Below, one piece after another: positions 42,320 to 50,002 of a stretch of 64,000 nucleotides of DNA (positions are counted from its first letter, which is position 1; every line of letters starts with the position of its first letter). The translations under genes and the position numbers were made by a program. The stretch is from Prevotella sp. (lineage in GTDB: Bacteria > Bacteroidota > Bacteroidia > Bacteroidales > Bacteroidaceae). Below the pieces are notes generated by a model. That model had not been told where the DNA came from and searched no databases. It saw only the letters and a program-made list of their open reading frames with translations. The stretch spans positions 186,001 to 250,000 of the forward strand of contig JAEEWT010000002.1 of the NCBI GenBank assembly GCA_016287755.1. Reading direction: 5' to 3'.

Positions 42320-43447
42320 ATGAAAATGATGAAGAAGACTTTAATGACAGCCATGACCGTCGTGATTTCCATCATGATGGTTGGATTATTGTCATCCTGC
42401 AGCGACGAGGATGATTATGATGTGGTGAAACGTGAGCAGACCGTGGATCTGAAATGCCAGAAACCTGATTATCTGAAGCCGGGCGACAAGGTGGCACTGA
42501 TCTCACCCTCGTATTTCACTCCGATGGAAAACGTGGAGAAAACGGCTGAAGTGTTGCGCAAATGGGGTCTGGAGCCTGTCATCGGACCGAATGTGGGTAA
42601 GGTGGTGGATGGACGCTATGCAGGAACGGTAAACGAGCGCGTGAGCGATATTCGCTGGGCACTCGACGATCCGAGCATCAAGGCGATTATCTGTAACCGC
42701 GGCGGCTACGGCACCATCCAGCTCATCGACCAGCTGACACTGGCTGAGCTGAAGGGCTCGCCCAAATGGCTGGTGGGCTTCAGTGATATCTCTACCCTAC
42801 ACGGACTGTTTACCTGTGCGGGGGTGATGAGTATTCACGGTACAATGAGCTCGTTCTTGGCTAAAGGGGGCGACGATGCATCAAGTACGCTGATGCGCGA
42901 CTTACTGATTGGTTATGTGCCACGCTATGAGCTGCCTGCTCATAAGCAGAACATCGTGGGTAAGGCAAGCGGCGTACTGGTGGGCGGTAATATCTGCACC
43001 TTTGCACCTAACCTGGGCTCACAGGCTGACGCTACGAGAGGCAAAGACATTATTCTCTTTGTTGAGGAGGTGGAGGAGTCGATGCATAATATCGACCGTC
43101 AGATGCGCATCCTGCAGATGAATGGGGTGCTCGACCGCTGTAAGGGCATCATCCTTGGGGAGTTTACCGACTGCGGTACGGAGTTTACTTATGAGAGTGT
43201 GGAGGCGATGCTTAACGAGATGCTGAAAGACTACCATATCCCTGTGCTCTGCGGCTTCCCTGGCGGTCATGGCGACGTGAACCTACCCTTGGTGATGGGT
43301 GCCAACGTCACCATCGATGTACGCAACGACGGTGCTACCCTGCAGTTCAACATCGAGGGAAACCAGCAGACTGTTAACACCGCCAGCATCACCGCACCAA
43401 CAACACCCGCTAAAACCCGCATGAGGTTGGCAGGAAAGATCGAGTAG
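42320..43447 (+). CDS. LD-carboxypeptidase family (S66) lipoprotein
   Basis: A 375-residue predicted lipoprotein (MKMMKKTLMTAMTVVISIMMVGLLSSC) with a complete S66 domain. This family removes the terminal D-Ala from tetrapeptides in peptidoglycan recycling (LdcA) or degrades microcin C (MccF). Present are KPGDKVALISPSYF, DDPSIKAIICNRGGYGTIQLID, the nucleophile region WLVGFSDISTLHGLF (Ser in GFSDIS), MSIHGTMSSF, GGNICTFAPNLG, LFVEEVEE and the final GFPGGHGDVNLPLVMG carrying the catalytic His. A membrane-anchored, exported form is less usual than the cytoplasmic one, so it probably acts on periplasmic muropeptides (inference). The C-terminal tail is Thr/Ala-rich. Confidence 0.9.
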   Translation: MKMMKKTLMTAMTVVISIMMVGLLSSCSDEDDYDVVKREQTVDLKCQKPDYLKPGDKVALISPSYFTPMENVEKTAEVLRKWGLEPVIGPNVGKVVDGRYAGTVNERVSDIRWALDDPSIKAIICNRGGYGTIQLIDQLTLAELKGSPKWLVGFSDISTLHGLFTCAGVMSIHGTMSSFLAKGGDDASSTLMRDLLIGYVPRYELPAHKQNIVGKASGVLVGGNICTFAPNLGSQADATRGKDIILFVEEVEESMHNIDRQMRILQMNGVLDRCKGIILGEFTDCGTEFTYESVEAMLNEMLKDYHIPVLCGFPGGHGDVNLPLVMGANVTIDVRNDGATLQFNIEGNQQTVNTASITAPTTPAKTRMRLAGKIE

Positions 43448-43450
43448 AAT

Positions 43451-43484
43451 CGGGGGCGCGGTGGTACGAAGGAACGGGGGCGCG
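43451..43484. repeat. Pair of GC-rich 10-bp direct repeats
   Basis: CGGGGGCGCG at 43451-43460 and again at 43475-43484, between the LD-carboxypeptidase stop and the next gene. They stand out in composition from the surrounding sequence. Purpose unknown. Confidence 0.6.
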
Positions 43485-43515
43485 AGAAATGAACTAAGAA
43501 CAAAGACTTATCAAA

Positions 43516-44898
43516 ATGAAGGAGAATATGATACTAAACAATCTGAATCTAAGAAAGAGCAGTATGACCATCAGATCGTTCATGACACTGCTCATCATGT
43601 TGACCATGACGATGGTTGTGAATGCTAAGTCAACCAACGCCATGTATGGTGCAGTAACGAGTGCACCAGTAGAGGATGTGTACATCCTTGGAGAAATCAA
43701 CGGGAAGGGTTGGGTGACCAACGATGGTGTTAAGATGACTCGCGGTGAGGATGGCATATACACTGCCATTGTTATTGCTGATGGAAGTTACGGAGGGTAT
43801 AACTACTTCAACTTCACCACTAAGCTTTCTGAGAACAGTGATGATTGGGATGCCATTGCACCTTATCGCTTCGGCGCACCTCCCAGTGAAGAGAATTACG
43901 ATTATCTTGTAACCGATGAACGACTTGGCAAGGAAGCGACACTTACTTATGGAACCTACCAATCTTTCAAAGTTAGTACGGGTAAGTACGACCTGGCGTT
44001 GGATCTTGAAAAAATGACGCTTGTGATTACCAGACTTGATAATGTGTACATCCTTGGCGATATTAACGAGAATAATTGGGCCTCTAACGTAGGTGTTCAA
44101 ATGACACATGGTGAGGATGGGTTATATACCGCTACGATTACCGTAGATGAGGGAGAGGGCCACTACTTTGGTTTTACTATGAAACTCTCTGAGAACGATT
44201 ATGAATGGGAGCAGATCAACCCTTATCGATTCGGAGCGGTAAGTAATGATGCTTTCTGGGTGACAGATGAACAACTTGGCAAGGAGTTGGCACTACAATA
44301 TGATGGACCTTCATTTCGCATTGAAGGGGGTGAATATGAATTGACCTTGGATCTTGCAAAAATGACACTCATCATCAAAAAGGTAATACCTCCAACTGAT
44401 GTATTTATCCTTGGCAATATTGAAAATTGGAATACCAATGAAGGACAACAAATGACTCGCAGTGAGGATGGAAAATATACTGCCACCTTGATTGCTGATG
44501 GGTATTCCAATGGGTTTAACTACTTCAGTTTCACCACTAAGCTCATGGAAGAGGCTAATGACTGGGATGGAATTAGTCCATATCGATTTGGCGCTGTCAG
44601 TAATGGAGATTTCTGGGTGACTGATGAGACCCTTGGTCAGGAGATATCACTCACGTACGGCGGACAAGCTTTCCGCGTGTCGGCCGGTAAGTATAATCTA
44701 ACATTGGACCTTGTAAACTTGAAGCTCGTTGTCACAGCTGCTCCATCCGTTGCCACAAAGATCGATCAAGTTTCAAGTAACAAGTTACAAGAAACAAGTG
44801 GCGAGTGGTTCACCATTGACGGCAGGAAGCTGAGTGGGAAGCCAGCGAAGAAGGGTGTGTATATTCACAATGGCAAAAAGGTCGTGATGTTGCAATAA
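43516..44898 (+). CDS. Secreted protein with three SusE/SusF-like repeats and a sorting-type C-terminus
   Basis: A 460-residue exported protein. After a hydrophobic N-terminal segment (about 17-37) come three homologous units of about 115 residues (54-172, 176-288, 295-407). Each starts with V[YF]ILG[ED]I, has QMTRSEDGKYTAT-like and PYRFGA blocks, and ends in LDL-K-MTLVIT. They recall the carbohydrate-binding units of SusE/SusF outer-surface lipoproteins. Residues 428-460 (WFTIDGRKLSGKPAKKGVYI then HNGKKVVML) match the C-terminal domain seen on many Prevotella secreted proteins, similar to type IX sorting domains. No lipobox, susC or susD is nearby. The signal could also start at Met17. Its terminator overlaps the last codons. 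Confidence 0.75.
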   Translation: MKENMILNNLNLRKSSMTIRSFMTLLIMLTMTMVVNAKSTNAMYGAVTSAPVEDVYILGEINGKGWVTNDGVKMTRGEDGIYTAIVIADGSYGGYNYFNFTTKLSENSDDWDAIAPYRFGAPPSEENYDYLVTDERLGKEATLTYGTYQSFKVSTGKYDLALDLEKMTLVITRLDNVYILGDINENNWASNVGVQMTHGEDGLYTATITVDEGEGHYFGFTMKLSENDYEWEQINPYRFGAVSNDAFWVTDEQLGKELALQYDGPSFRIEGGEYELTLDLAKMTLIIKKVIPPTDVFILGNIENWNTNEGQQMTRSEDGKYTATLIADGYSNGFNYFSFTTKLMEEANDWDGISPYRFGAVSNGDFWVTDETLGQEISLTYGGQAFRVSAGKYNLTLDLVNLKLVVTAAPSVATKIDQVSSNKLQETSGEWFTIDGRKLSGKPAKKGVYIHNGKKVVMLQ

Positions 44899-44914
44899 CG
44901 ACATCACGACCTTT
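44877..44914. terminator. Terminator overlapping the end of a coding sequence
   Basis: AAAGGTCGTGATGT (44877-44890) pairs perfectly with ACATCACGACCTTT (44901-44914). The left arm encodes the last residues (KKVVML) and the stop codon is in the loop. It lies between two convergent genes and may serve both. Confidence 0.8.
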
Positions 44915-44923
44915 GATGACCTA

Positions 44924-44965
44924 TTTAATCTTTAATGTTTAATCCTTAATCTTTCATCTCTCATC
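44924..44965 (-). repeat. Six 7-bp repeats right after an efflux channel stop codon
   Basis: Plus-strand units are TTTAATC, TTTAATG, TTTAATC, CTTAATC, TTTCATC and TCTCATC. The array begins at the stop codon of the minus-strand gene and runs downstream of it. Confidence 0.85.
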
Positions 44966-46389
44966 TATCTCGCTCCTCCGCCAAGGGCGATGTAGAGGGC
45001 GATGACGGCCTGTGCTCCCTTATACATATTCATGGCCTCGCTGAGCTGGGCGTTAAGGAGCGATTCCTGGGCGGTGAGTACCTCGAGATAGTTCGACTTA
45101 CCGTTGTCCATCAGCTCGTGCGTTCCCACATAAGCCTCGCGGAGCACATCCACCTGACGGTGGTAATAGGCATGTTTCTCACGGGCAGCCTGACAGTCGG
45201 CCAAGGCCTCATTCACCTGATTACCCGCATCAATAACGGTCTGCACATACTTGCGCTGCAGATCCTCCTCAGTAAGCTTCGCAATCTTCAGGTTCGCCGA
45301 GAGTCGGCCACGTGCAAAGATGGGTTGTGTGAGCGATCCTACAGCACTCAGCAGCAGCTTACCGGGATTGACAACCATGCTACCAGCGCTGTTTGTCCAG
45401 CCTCCTGTTCCCGAAAGCGTGATACTGGGGAAGAAAGCTGAGCGGGCAGCCTGCGTGTTGTAGAAGGCCTCCTCCATGGCGTGGTTGGCCATACGGATAT
45501 CAGGACGCCGCTCGAGCATGCTGGCAGGCACGCCAACTTTCAGGAACTCGGTGTCGAACATACGCTGACCCGTGTCCCCCTCTGCTTGAGGATGATGCAA
45601 GGCTGAGCTGCCCCACTTGCTGCGCTCTATATGCTGAGGCGTTTCAGCCAGCATCCGACAGATGGCGTTCTCCACGCTGCGGATATTGCGACGGGTGTCA
45701 ACAATCTGCGTTTTCACATTGAGGTACGACGACTCCATCTGGTTGACAGCCGTAGAAAAGATCTTACCGTTTTCCCACAGCGTCTTCTCGGTCTCCAAGG
45801 AAGCGTTCCACAAGCTGTCGGTCTGGGTGAGAATCTCTAACTGACGGTCGAGCACCTGTAGCATGTAATACTGCTGGGCAACGGTGGAGACGAGGTTGGC
45901 ACGAATGGCCTCCTCGCGCACCTGTGACTGCAGCAGCACCGCATTGGCAGCACGTTTCTTGTTGGTGATAGAGCCGAACACATCCACATCCATCGACATC
46001 TGCAACGGAAGGTTGTAGGTTTTCGACCACGGGTTGTCGTCGAACTTTGCCACTGTTCCTTGCGGTGAGAAGTAGAGCGACGGCAGGTAGGCCATCTTAG
46101 CGGCTTTCAGCGAAGCCTCGCTCTTCTCAATGGCAATGCAAGCCGAGTTCAGATCGGTATTGCTGGCCAGCACCTGTTCGATGAGTTGCTGCAGCAAAGG
46201 ATCGGTGAAGAACTCACGCCACGACATCTGCGCAAGAGACGTACCGCCCTGGGCCGACAGAACGTCCTGCGAGGTACCAATGACATCGGCCGGTATCTCA
46301 TTCTTCTGCTCGTACTTGTTGTAGATGCCACAGCCCGTGAGCAGGAAGCTCACGGCTGCAGCAGTAATAAATAGAATCTTTCTCTTCAT
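44965..46389 (-). CDS. TolC/OprM-type outer-membrane efflux lipoprotein (NodT family)
   Basis: The outer-membrane channel of the tripartite pump encoded upstream. ATG 46389 gives MKRKILFITAAAVSFLLTGC, a lipoprotein signal; the in-frame GTG at 46398 adds three residues. The 474 residues hold two outer-membrane efflux repeats with the typical motifs SWREFFTDPLLQQLIEQVLASNTDLNSACIAIEKSEA near 58, DVFGSITNKKRAANAVLLQSQVREEAIRANLVSTVAQQYY, VGVPASMLERRPDIRMANHAMEEAFYNTQAARSAFFPSITL and the closing LLNAQLSEAMNMYKGAQAVIALYIALGGG. It lies about 90 bp after the methionine-rich gene with no promoter visible between. Confidence 0.93.
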   Translation of the reverse strand: MKRKILFITAAAVSFLLTGCGIYNKYEQKNEIPADVIGTSQDVLSAQGGTSLAQMSWREFFTDPLLQQLIEQVLASNTDLNSACIAIEKSEASLKAAKMAYLPSLYFSPQGTVAKFDDNPWSKTYNLPLQMSMDVDVFGSITNKKRAANAVLLQSQVREEAIRANLVSTVAQQYYMLQVLDRQLEILTQTDSLWNASLETEKTLWENGKIFSTAVNQMESSYLNVKTQIVDTRRNIRSVENAICRMLAETPQHIERSKWGSSALHHPQAEGDTGQRMFDTEFLKVGVPASMLERRPDIRMANHAMEEAFYNTQAARSAFFPSITLSGTGGWTNSAGSMVVNPGKLLLSAVGSLTQPIFARGRLSANLKIAKLTEEDLQRKYVQTVIDAGNQVNEALADCQAAREKHAYYHRQVDVLREAYVGTHELMDNGKSNYLEVLTAQESLLNAQLSEAMNMYKGAQAVIALYIALGGGAR

Positions 46390-46483
46390 ACAATTCACAG
46401 TTCGTGGTTTATTACTTCATCACAATCTTGATCTTCAATCGAACTCGCTCACGTTCGGAAATGCGAGCGAACTCTCATTTCTC

Positions 46484-49400
46484 TCACTTAATCACGACTT
46501 TTTTACCATTCACGATGTACAGACCCTTCTTGACCTGTCCCTTCGTTACTGATACGCGACGGCCCTGGAGGTCGTATGCCCTGTCGGATGCTGTTCCCTT
46601 GCCATTTGCCTCGCTAATGCCAGTTGCAATTCCCGGGAAAGGATCATCATTTATTTCGAAGGGGATAAACTCCTGACCAGCTCCAAGTTCCGAAGGCAGA
46701 TATACATAACCAGCTGCTAAGATTTCATTCTTTACCTTGAAACCTACCTCACTGTTTTCTTGAGCCAATACATAAACCACTTCGGCTGATTCATCACTAA
46801 TCTTCAGCTTGTTTACACGAGGCTTAGCAACTTCTTCTCCAGAAACGGTCAGGGCAAACGTACCACCATTCTCTTTATAGAGCAGATAAGGTTCACCACC
46901 CTTCAAAGCCGCTACATGAGAAATGACAGCTTCCTTTTCGCCTTCGACTTCCTCAACCTTTGCAACTATGAATGCCTCGAGACCATCGATGGTTACATCA
47001 GTATAGGGAACGATGGTAGTCCAACCTGATTCGTCGATGGTTACATCGAAACTTTCAGGATGTACCAAGCGATACAAGCGCGGCAGGGTTGCCTTTTCAG
47101 AATCAGCCTCATAACCGCCAAACGAAGATGACATCATGCTCTTGCCGTAGCGGATGACATTCTTGGCAACGGTTGTATTGCCATCTTTCTCGCGATCAGC
47201 AATGTTGAACTTAATCTGCACGCTGTCGTTCTTATTGGCAGGGAAGGTAAATGTTACCTGGCAACTATCGCTGATATTCTCCAGTTTACCTGTCTTCAGT
47301 TTGGCTCCACCACCCATACCGGGTATGCTGCCACCGCCAAAGCCGCTACTATTGTCAGAAATGTAAAGATAAGTCATTTTGTAGTCGGCTGTTCTACCAG
47401 TCTGTAAGCTCCACTTGCCATCGGTCTGCTCCAAATTCAGGATCATCGCATCATCGGGCACCTGGGTAATTCTACCGTCTTCATCAATGGTGATGTTACT
47501 GCTATTGCTGCCACCGCCGAACAACGACATGATGCCACCGCCACCGCTGCCACCGACCTTACGGTTGAGCACCTTGGGCTTATCATCGATTGTTGCCACG
47601 ATGAGCAGTTTGTCATCCTTTTTCAGCTGACGGGCATTCGTCACCAGTTCGTAAACGCCTTCCATGGCTCCTGCAGGCAGCAAGCGACGGTCTCTTACGT
47701 CGAGGTAGAACTTACGCTTCATCTTAACGGTATCACCTTCTTGCAGCATCACAGGGGCTTTAACCGTAACGGTAATAATACCCTCCATCTTGGGAACCAA
47801 TACACTGTCGGTCTTCTCCTCATTGAGCACCCATTCGGCAAAGTCGGTATCGCTGAGCTTCAGTGATGTCATGGGCTTCTTTTTGTCTCCTGCGGTAGTG
47901 GGTGTAACCAGAGTTCCACCGAACTTATTAGTTATGGTGAAGAGATCTTCAGCTTGTTTCGTCTCACCATAGTAGAGGATAACAGTCTCGGTGATGAGGT
48001 TGCGGGTGTGCTCCTGCATATAGTTAACACGCGGCATCTTGACTGTCCGCTTGTCTTCAGTGTTATTGTTATTATTGTTGCCACCCATTCCGCCAAACAT
48101 CGACATCATATCCTGATCCTCGGAATACTCCAGCGGACCATATACTGTTACCCAATCGCCTACACTGAGACTGTCGGCTGTGATGTCGGCCAACTTCAGT
48201 CCGCGTCCGTTAATGACAGACAGTGAATCGCGGTCCACACCATCGTCGCTGATAGCATAGGTAACGGTTCCTTCCTCCTGTTCGCCCATGAACATGCTAA
48301 ACAATGAGCTCATGTCGAATCCTCCAGTACTCGAGCCCATGCCTTCCATCATGCCAGAGAACATACCCATCATGTCTTCCATGTCTTCCATGCCAGCCAT
48401 CATGCCACCTACACTCGATACAATACCATTGACGAAATAGCAGGTACCGTTGGCCGTCTCCTCTTCATGGCCTGTTGCCTTAGCATACTCTATTGCTTCG
48501 GCTACGGTGAAGGGCTTTGCCCGACTGCCTTCTTTGCTTGTATCATCGATACGCAGGATGTAGGAAGTGAGGTAATCGTCGTAATCGGCTGATGCATCCA
48601 ATTGGGCATAGATGCGCACTGTGCCGCGCTTTCCTTTCAACGTTACTTTACCTGTGGTAGCATTAACCGTGGCCAAATTTGTATTGCCGCTCCAGTATTT
48701 AATGGTACCGGCGCCTGCCTCTGCTACTGTTGCTTTAGGAGCCTCAAAACTATTGGCACCTGCATGAGCATCAGCCTCATAATCGTGTCCTGGGAAACGG
48801 AGCGTTGGGTCTGGCTTGTCGGTTCTCACCTTCTTGAAGAAGGCCAATTTCGTAGCAGCGATGTCAGCATTTACCTTACCATCGTCGGTTTGAGCACCAA
48901 GATCCCAAGTACTTCCACCCATGAAAGACTGAATGCCAGAGGCCTGCTTGAAGCCCACATGGTAATCGGTATACTTGTTAGTGCCAGTCTTTATTCTCTG
49001 ATGCAGGAGATTCTGATCCAAATCAAATATCCTTTTGGCAGGACTTTCATCATCAACATATCCTACACGCAGTGCTTGATCGGAATTGAACAGATGGTGA
49101 TAATCCTCTCCATTCTTAATATAGAACTGATAATTTCCATCACTGCGGTCAGCCTTCCATTCAAGTGTATCACCAATCTCGCAAGTAAGACGGTCCAACT
49201 CTTCCTTCAGTGTTACCTTCATAGCAGAAGGAGCCTCCTTACTGACGGTGTTTCCCTCTTCGTAAGCCGGATTGTTCTTCATGGCGTTCGAGGAAGCCAG
49301 GTCAACGATGACAGTCGTATCGCCTGTTGCAAGATCAGCAGGATTTTGCACCCGCTTCCACTTCACAAATGTCAATTTAACCCGCTTGAAAAGAGTTATG

Positions 49401-49978
49401 TTGCTACCAGAGTTTTTATCAGGGTTAGCATAAGCGCGATAACCATTGCCGCTCTTTTCAAATTTGAGATAATATTCATAACCGCTATCGGTATAATACA
49501 ACTTACCGCCGTTGCTGCCATAATCTATAAAATCAAAGTAGGTTGTATAAGTATAAGGATCAGTATTAGCATAACTTACGTCATAAAAATGTTCACCATT
49601 CTCAAAAACGCCATAAAGTTTTCCGCCTTGCTGTCCTTCATATCCCGACTCATACTGCCCTTCAAATGAATAATAGCTCTTATTTTCAGATTCGACGAAT
49701 GGCTTTGTCAATGTCCACCTGTTTTTTTCAGGTGCATTTGCAATTCTATCGTCACTGATAGTTACAGGGGTTGTAAATACCATTCCCGAAAGTGACCCAT
49801 GTTCACTTGACAGAGCGATTTTCTTATCCACATCTACCAAAATCACTTGGTCGCCTGTATTTACCTCCGAAAGGTCGTTTACCTTTACCCATTCATAAAC
49901 TGCTGCATGGGTAATTCCCCCTCCCGCTATGAGTGCCCAAAGCAGGAGTATGTTTTTCATTAAAATAGCTTTTTTCAT
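46484..49978 (-). CDS. Large secreted methionine-rich protein inside the RND operon
   Basis: Not a protein I can name. The ATG at 49978 gives 1164 residues with a signal peptide (to about HAA, residue 26); the TTG at 49984 is less likely. Three related blocks of the form W-x-x-V...L-x-x-GD-x-V-I-V-D occur near 30, 210 and 785. A Big_2-like Ig domain lies at about 395-475, and an OB-fold of the DUF6359 type at about 480-660 (GSRAKPFTVAEAIEYAK, GTCYFVNGIVSSVGG, LSVGDWVTVYGPL). Methionine/glycine-rich loops interrupt it: about 523-567 (13 Met in 44 residues), 620-640 (MMSMFGGMGG then six Asn), 808-828 (GGIMSLFGGGS), 878-895 (GGGSIPGMGGG). The C-terminus YDLQGRRVSVTKGQVKKGLY, then IVNGKKVVIK, is a sorting-type domain. 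It starts 24 bp after the pump gene, so it is co-transcribed. Surface location and metal or hydrophobic ligand binding are inference. Confidence 0.75.
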   Translation of the reverse strand: MKKAILMKNILLLWALIAGGGITHAAVYEWVKVNDLSEVNTGDQVILVDVDKKIALSSEHGSLSGMVFTTPVTISDDRIANAPEKNRWTLTKPFVESENKSYYSFEGQYESGYEGQQGGKLYGVFENGEHFYDVSYANTDPYTYTTYFDFIDYGSNGGKLYYTDSGYEYYLKFEKSGNGYRAYANPDKNSGSNITLFKRVKLTFVKWKRVQNPADLATGDTTVIVDLASSNAMKNNPAYEEGNTVSKEAPSAMKVTLKEELDRLTCEIGDTLEWKADRSDGNYQFYIKNGEDYHHLFNSDQALRVGYVDDESPAKRIFDLDQNLLHQRIKTGTNKYTDYHVGFKQASGIQSFMGGSTWDLGAQTDDGKVNADIAATKLAFFKKVRTDKPDPTLRFPGHDYEADAHAGANSFEAPKATVAEAGAGTIKYWSGNTNLATVNATTGKVTLKGKRGTVRIYAQLDASADYDDYLTSYILRIDDTSKEGSRAKPFTVAEAIEYAKATGHEEETANGTCYFVNGIVSSVGGMMAGMEDMEDMMGMFSGMMEGMGSSTGGFDMSSLFSMFMGEQEEGTVTYAISDDGVDRDSLSVINGRGLKLADITADSLSVGDWVTVYGPLEYSEDQDMMSMFGGMGGNNNNNNTEDKRTVKMPRVNYMQEHTRNLITETVILYYGETKQAEDLFTITNKFGGTLVTPTTAGDKKKPMTSLKLSDTDFAEWVLNEEKTDSVLVPKMEGIITVTVKAPVMLQEGDTVKMKRKFYLDVRDRRLLPAGAMEGVYELVTNARQLKKDDKLLIVATIDDKPKVLNRKVGGSGGGGIMSLFGGGSNSSNITIDEDGRITQVPDDAMILNLEQTDGKWSLQTGRTADYKMTYLYISDNSSGFGGGSIPGMGGGAKLKTGKLENISDSCQVTFTFPANKNDSVQIKFNIADREKDGNTTVAKNVIRYGKSMMSSSFGGYEADSEKATLPRLYRLVHPESFDVTIDESGWTTIVPYTDVTIDGLEAFIVAKVEEVEGEKEAVISHVAALKGGEPYLLYKENGGTFALTVSGEEVAKPRVNKLKISDESAEVVYVLAQENSEVGFKVKNEILAAGYVYLPSELGAGQEFIPFEINDDPFPGIATGISEANGKGTASDRAYDLQGRRVSVTKGQVKKGLYIVNGKKVVIK

Positions 49979-50002
49979 ATTCAAATGTAATTGAGTTATT
50001 AA

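Noticed and set aside
48602..49669. A 355-codon open frame on the plus strand opposite the methionine-rich gene
   Set aside because: The translation has no domain, and the minus-strand frame has a signal peptide, domains and a conserved C-terminus. It is a shadow.
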